Shown piece by piece: positions 14,559-16,798 of a DNA stretch of 16,798 nucleotides; the stretch's first letter is position 1, and the number at the start of each line of letters is the position of its first letter. Made by a program: the position numbers and the translations under genes. The notes below the pieces were generated by a model. That model was not told the origin of the DNA. It did no database searches and worked only from the letters and a program-made list of their open reading frames with translations. The stretch comes from an uncultured Actinomycetes bacterium (lineage in GTDB: Bacteria; Actinomycetota; Actinomycetes; Nanopelagicales; Nanopelagicaceae), in NCBI GenBank assembly GCA_903842855.1, contig CAIMNT010000217.1, positions 1 through 16,798 of the forward strand, given 5' to 3'.

Positions 14559-16220
14559 ATGTCTTTGTCTTCACGTGCTGAACGACCATGGTGGCGCGAC
14601 TCAGTTACGTACCAGATCTATATTCGCTCATTCGCTGACGCCAACGGAGATGGCAAGGGCGATGTAGAGGGGATCCGCTCTCGACTGCCTTACCTAAAGA
14701 CTTTGGGTGTGGATGCTATTTGGATCACCCCTTGGTATCCATCACCCCAGATGGATCATGGCTACGACGTCGCTGATTACATGGATATCGAGCCCGATTA
14801 CGGCACCCTGGATGAGGCAAAGCGCCTTATCGATGAGGCCCATGCCCTAGGCATCAAATTCATTATCGATATCGTCCCCAACCACTCGTCGGACAAGCAC
14901 AAGTGGTTCCAAGAGGCCCTGAAAGCCGCTCCAGGCTCCCCTGAGCGTGAGCGCTACGTCTTTAGAGATGGCAAGGGCAAGGATGGCGAACTGCCTCCTA
15001 ATAACTGGCAAGCCATCTTTGGCGGCTCAGCCTGGGAGCGCATCACTGAATCCGACGGCAAGCCGGGTCAGTGGTATTTGCACCTCTTTGCGGTTGAGCA
15101 ACCAGATTTCAATTGGGATAACCCAGTTGTCCGTGAACACTTTGAAGAGGTTCTGCACTTCTGGCTCAAACTCGGAGTCGATGGATTCCGCATTGATGTA
15201 GCCCACGGCATGATCAAAGAGCCAGGGCTGCCTGACGAGCTAAAAGCGGGAGATCTTTTGACCGCTCAAAAATCACCGTACTTTGATCAAGATGGCGTTC
15301 ATGAAATTTATCGCTCCTGGCGCTTGATCTTCGATTCCTATCCTGGAGATCGCATGGGTGTGGCAGAGGCATGGGTCTCCAAGGAGTCACTGCCAAAATA
15401 CATTCGCCCGGATGAACTCGCTAACTCATTTAATTTTCACTTCTTAGATTCCAAATGGGATGTCAAAGAACTGCGCACAAATATCACTGAGTCATTTGAA
15501 CTACTGACAACGACCGGCGCTCCTGCATCATGGGTTCTAGAAAACCACGATGTAACTCGTTCGGTAAATCGTTTTGATTTAGGTCTGCGCGGCGGGGGAG
15601 TGGATACTCCTGCTAAGCGATTCGGCGATACATCTAAGTTTGATATCAAGCGCGGTACAAAGCGCGCTCGCGCTGCTGCACTTTTGATGTTGGCACTTCC
15701 TGGTGGTGCGTATATTTATCAAGGCGAAGAACTTGCTCTTCCAGAAGCGACTGGAATTCCTAAGGATCGGCTAACTGATCCTCGATGGAAGTTATCTGGT
15801 TACACAGATCCAGGTCGCGATGGATGTCGGGTACCGATTCCTTGGAAGGCTGATGTAGCCGGTTCAAATGGATTTTCGAGCAATCCAAAGCTTGGCGATA
15901 ACGACTCTTGGTTGCCACAGCCAAAGCATTGGGGAACCTTGTCGGTTGAAATTCAAGAGCGCGATCCAGAATCGACACTTAATTTGTATCGAGCAGCGCT
16001 GGATATTCGTCATCGCGAAGCAGGTCTCGGCGATGGCACGATGGAGTGGATCGATACCGATAAGGATGTTCTGGCATTTAGCCGTCCAGGTGGATTTGCT
16101 TGTTATGTGAACTTTGGAAAGGCGATTCCAGTTCCTGCTGGTGAAATTCTTCTTTCATCCAATCCCGTGCAGAGCGATCTTCTCGAAACAGATACCGCTA
16201 TCTGGATTCGCACTAAGTAA
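14559..16220 (+). CDS. aglA: GH13 alpha-glucosidase
   Basis: Predicted product of 553 aa, intracellular as no signal peptide is seen. It belongs to the alpha-amylase clan GH13, hydrolysing alpha-glucosidic bonds in maltose- or isomaltose-type oligosaccharides. All four conserved regions are present: DIVPNH (104-109), GFRIDVAH (209-216) with nucleophile Asp213, GVAEAW with general acid Glu270, and ENHDVTR with His330-Asp331. The N-terminal WWRDSVTYQIYIRSFADANG and the DAIWITPWYPSPQMDHGYDV block are typical of oligosaccharide alpha-glucosidases rather than long-chain amylases. The precise linkage cannot be read; trehalose synthase is less likely. AAGGGAGAAG just before ATG 14559 is a strong ribosome-binding site. 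The globin gene starts two bases after its stop codon. Confidence 0.9.
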   Translation: MSLSSRAERPWWRDSVTYQIYIRSFADANGDGKGDVEGIRSRLPYLKTLGVDAIWITPWYPSPQMDHGYDVADYMDIEPDYGTLDEAKRLIDEAHALGIKFIIDIVPNHSSDKHKWFQEALKAAPGSPERERYVFRDGKGKDGELPPNNWQAIFGGSAWERITESDGKPGQWYLHLFAVEQPDFNWDNPVVREHFEEVLHFWLKLGVDGFRIDVAHGMIKEPGLPDELKAGDLLTAQKSPYFDQDGVHEIYRSWRLIFDSYPGDRMGVAEAWVSKESLPKYIRPDELANSFNFHFLDSKWDVKELRTNITESFELLTTTGAPASWVLENHDVTRSVNRFDLGLRGGGVDTPAKRFGDTSKFDIKRGTKRARAAALLMLALPGGAYIYQGEELALPEATGIPKDRLTDPRWKLSGYTDPGRDGCRVPIPWKADVAGSNGFSSNPKLGDNDSWLPQPKHWGTLSVEIQERDPESTLNLYRAALDIRHREAGLGDGTMEWIDTDKDVLAFSRPGGFACYVNFGKAIPVPAGEILLSSNPVQSDLLETDTAIWIRTK

Positions 16221-16222
16221 CG

Positions 16223-16603
16223 ATGAGCGAGAACGATCTATATGAGGCCCTAGGTGGGCATCAGACTTTCGAGAACCTTGTTTCGCACTTCTATGCACTG
16301 GTGACCGTGGATCCGATTTTGCGTCCTATGTATCCAGATACTGGCCTTGGCGAAGCGGCGGAGCGATTGATGCTCTTCTTAGAGCAGTACTGGGGCGGAC
16401 CTACGACTTACCAGGAGACGAGGGGCCACCCACGGCTTCGGATGCGTCATGCCGGTTTTCACATCGGCCAGGCGGAGCACGATGCTTGGTTGCGCTGCAT
16501 GCGATCTGCAGTCGATGAGATTGAAGTGGCTCCCGAACTCAAAGAGAAGCTCTGGAGTTATATGGAGTTCGCAGCAGCCTCGTTGGTCAATCAGCCCGAA
16601 TAG
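16223..16603 (+). CDS. glbO: group II truncated hemoglobin (trHbO)
   Basis: Predicted product of 126 aa, close to the 128 of M. tuberculosis GlbO. A 2-over-2 globin fold binds heme and O2 and is linked to oxygen or peroxide/NO chemistry in actinobacteria. By alignment from memory with GlbO, the proximal histidine is His76 (RLRMRHAGFH), the distal tyrosine is Tyr24 (B10), the CD1 tyrosine is Tyr37 and the G8 tryptophan is Trp89, all conserved. The blocks FLEQYWGGP (52-60) and RGHPRLRMRHA (67-77) are almost identical to GlbO. ATG 16223 begins two bases after the glucosidase stop, with no independent space for a promoter, so the two are probably translated from one mRNA. Confidence 0.95.
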   Translation: MSENDLYEALGGHQTFENLVSHFYALVTVDPILRPMYPDTGLGEAAERLMLFLEQYWGGPTTYQETRGHPRLRMRHAGFHIGQAEHDAWLRCMRSAVDEIEVAPELKEKLWSYMEFAAASLVNQPE

Positions 16604-16614
16604 CCCGGCTCTTC

Positions 16615-16641
16615 TGACCCCGTTACTTAAAGTTGACCCCG
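16615..16641. repeat. 8-bp direct repeat in the glbO-HNH spacer
   Basis: TGACCCCG occurs at 16615-16622 and again at 16634-16641, a 19-bp period (about two helical turns). It lies just after glbO and about 105 bp before the next start codon. It could be a tandem activator or repressor site for the downstream gene; it is short and may be chance. Confidence 0.35.
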
Positions 16642-16705
16642 ACTTGTGAAAATAGATGGCGAATATCCTGCATTTCGCGGGGATGTAGGGCAAGATTTCG
16701 CCTAA

Positions 16706-16724
16706 CGGCGCGAGCCACGCGCTG
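16706..16724 (+). other. small GC-rich hairpin before the HNH gene
   Basis: CGGCGCG (16706-16712) pairs with CGCGCTG (16718-16724), including one G-U pair, around loop AGCCA. It lies directly upstream of the AGGGAG ribosome-binding site (16731-16736). No T-run follows, so it is more likely leader structure than a terminator for glbO. Confidence 0.35.
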
Positions 16725-16744
16725 CTTTCTAGGGAGCAAGTTCA

Positions 16745-16798
16745 GTGCCACAAACTTTGGTTCTGAACGCCACCTATGAGCCACTAGGTGTCGTTACA
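16745..16798 (+). CDS. HNH-endonuclease family protein, N-terminal fragment (3' end outside window)
   Basis: Only 18 codons are inside the window, from GTG 16745. The N-terminus, (M)PQTLVLNATYEPLGVVT, is characteristic of a widespread actinobacterial/cyanobacterial HNH endonuclease family whose members start with a LVLNxxYEPL segment; the HNH motif itself lies beyond the window. AGGGAG (16731-16736) is eight bases upstream and supports the GTG start. A gene at this position after glbO agrees with other actinobacteria as far as I recall. Confidence 0.7.
   Translation, partial: MPQTLVLNATYEPLGVVT

Noticed and set aside
1..16798. Mobile elements, CRISPR arrays, prophage or defence genes
   Set aside because: No transposase, integrase, terminal repeats, regularly spaced repeats or phage-like genes were seen on either strand.

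Overview
This window looks like a chromosomal segment from a streamlined, moderate-G+C actinobacterium, possibly of the freshwater Nanopelagicales (acI) type. The right-hand block (ettA, a GH13 alpha-glucosidase, a group II truncated globin glbO, then the start of an HNH-type protein) resembles, from memory, the Mycobacterium Rv2477c/Rv2471/Rv2470/Rv2469c neighbourhood. Gene ends are tightly packed, and several starts fit leaderless transcripts. The genus is inference; no marker gene is present.

Layout. Positions 1-552 hold the C-terminal part of a PstS-like phosphate-type binding protein, closed by a strong rho-independent terminator. Positions 665-12695 form a peptidoglycan amino-sugar salvage locus. 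It contains a SIS-family GlcN-6-P deaminase-like enzyme (+), an RpiR/MurR-like regulator and MurQ etherase (both -), a divergent five-gene family-5 (Dpp/Opp-type) ABC importer with anhydro-MurNAc kinase anmK as its sixth gene (+), a GNAT acetyltransferase (-), a divergent cytoplasmic serine hydrolase of the beta-lactamase/PBP4* superfamily (+), and a minimal NagA deacetylase (-). A tRNA-Arg(UCU) lies 19 bp upstream of nagA. The rest (12857-16798) is the conserved ettA-aglA-glbO-HNH block.

How the genes fit together. The cytoplasmic steps from 1,6-anhydro-MurNAc to central metabolism are all here: AnmK gives MurNAc-6-P, MurQ gives GlcNAc-6-P plus D-lactate, NagA gives GlcN-6-P plus acetate, and the SIS enzyme gives fructose-6-P plus ammonia. 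AnmK sits directly behind the ABC importer, with its own ribosome-binding site. The simplest reading is that the importer brings in anhydro-muropeptides or their fragments, with the serine hydrolase and perhaps the acetyltransferase handling peptide or side products. No PTS transporter, AmpG, NagZ or AmpD is visible, so any cleavage of disaccharide or stem peptide must be encoded elsewhere or be done by the unassigned serine hydrolase.

The most unusual features are the ABC-importer version of MurNAc salvage in a probable Gram-positive, a NagA reduced to its catalytic barrel, a 17-bp divergent spacer with symmetric overlapping -10 elements serving two apparently leaderless genes, an inverted repeat with the nagA start codon in its loop, and a permease gene whose best ribosome-binding site points to a non-standard ATC start.
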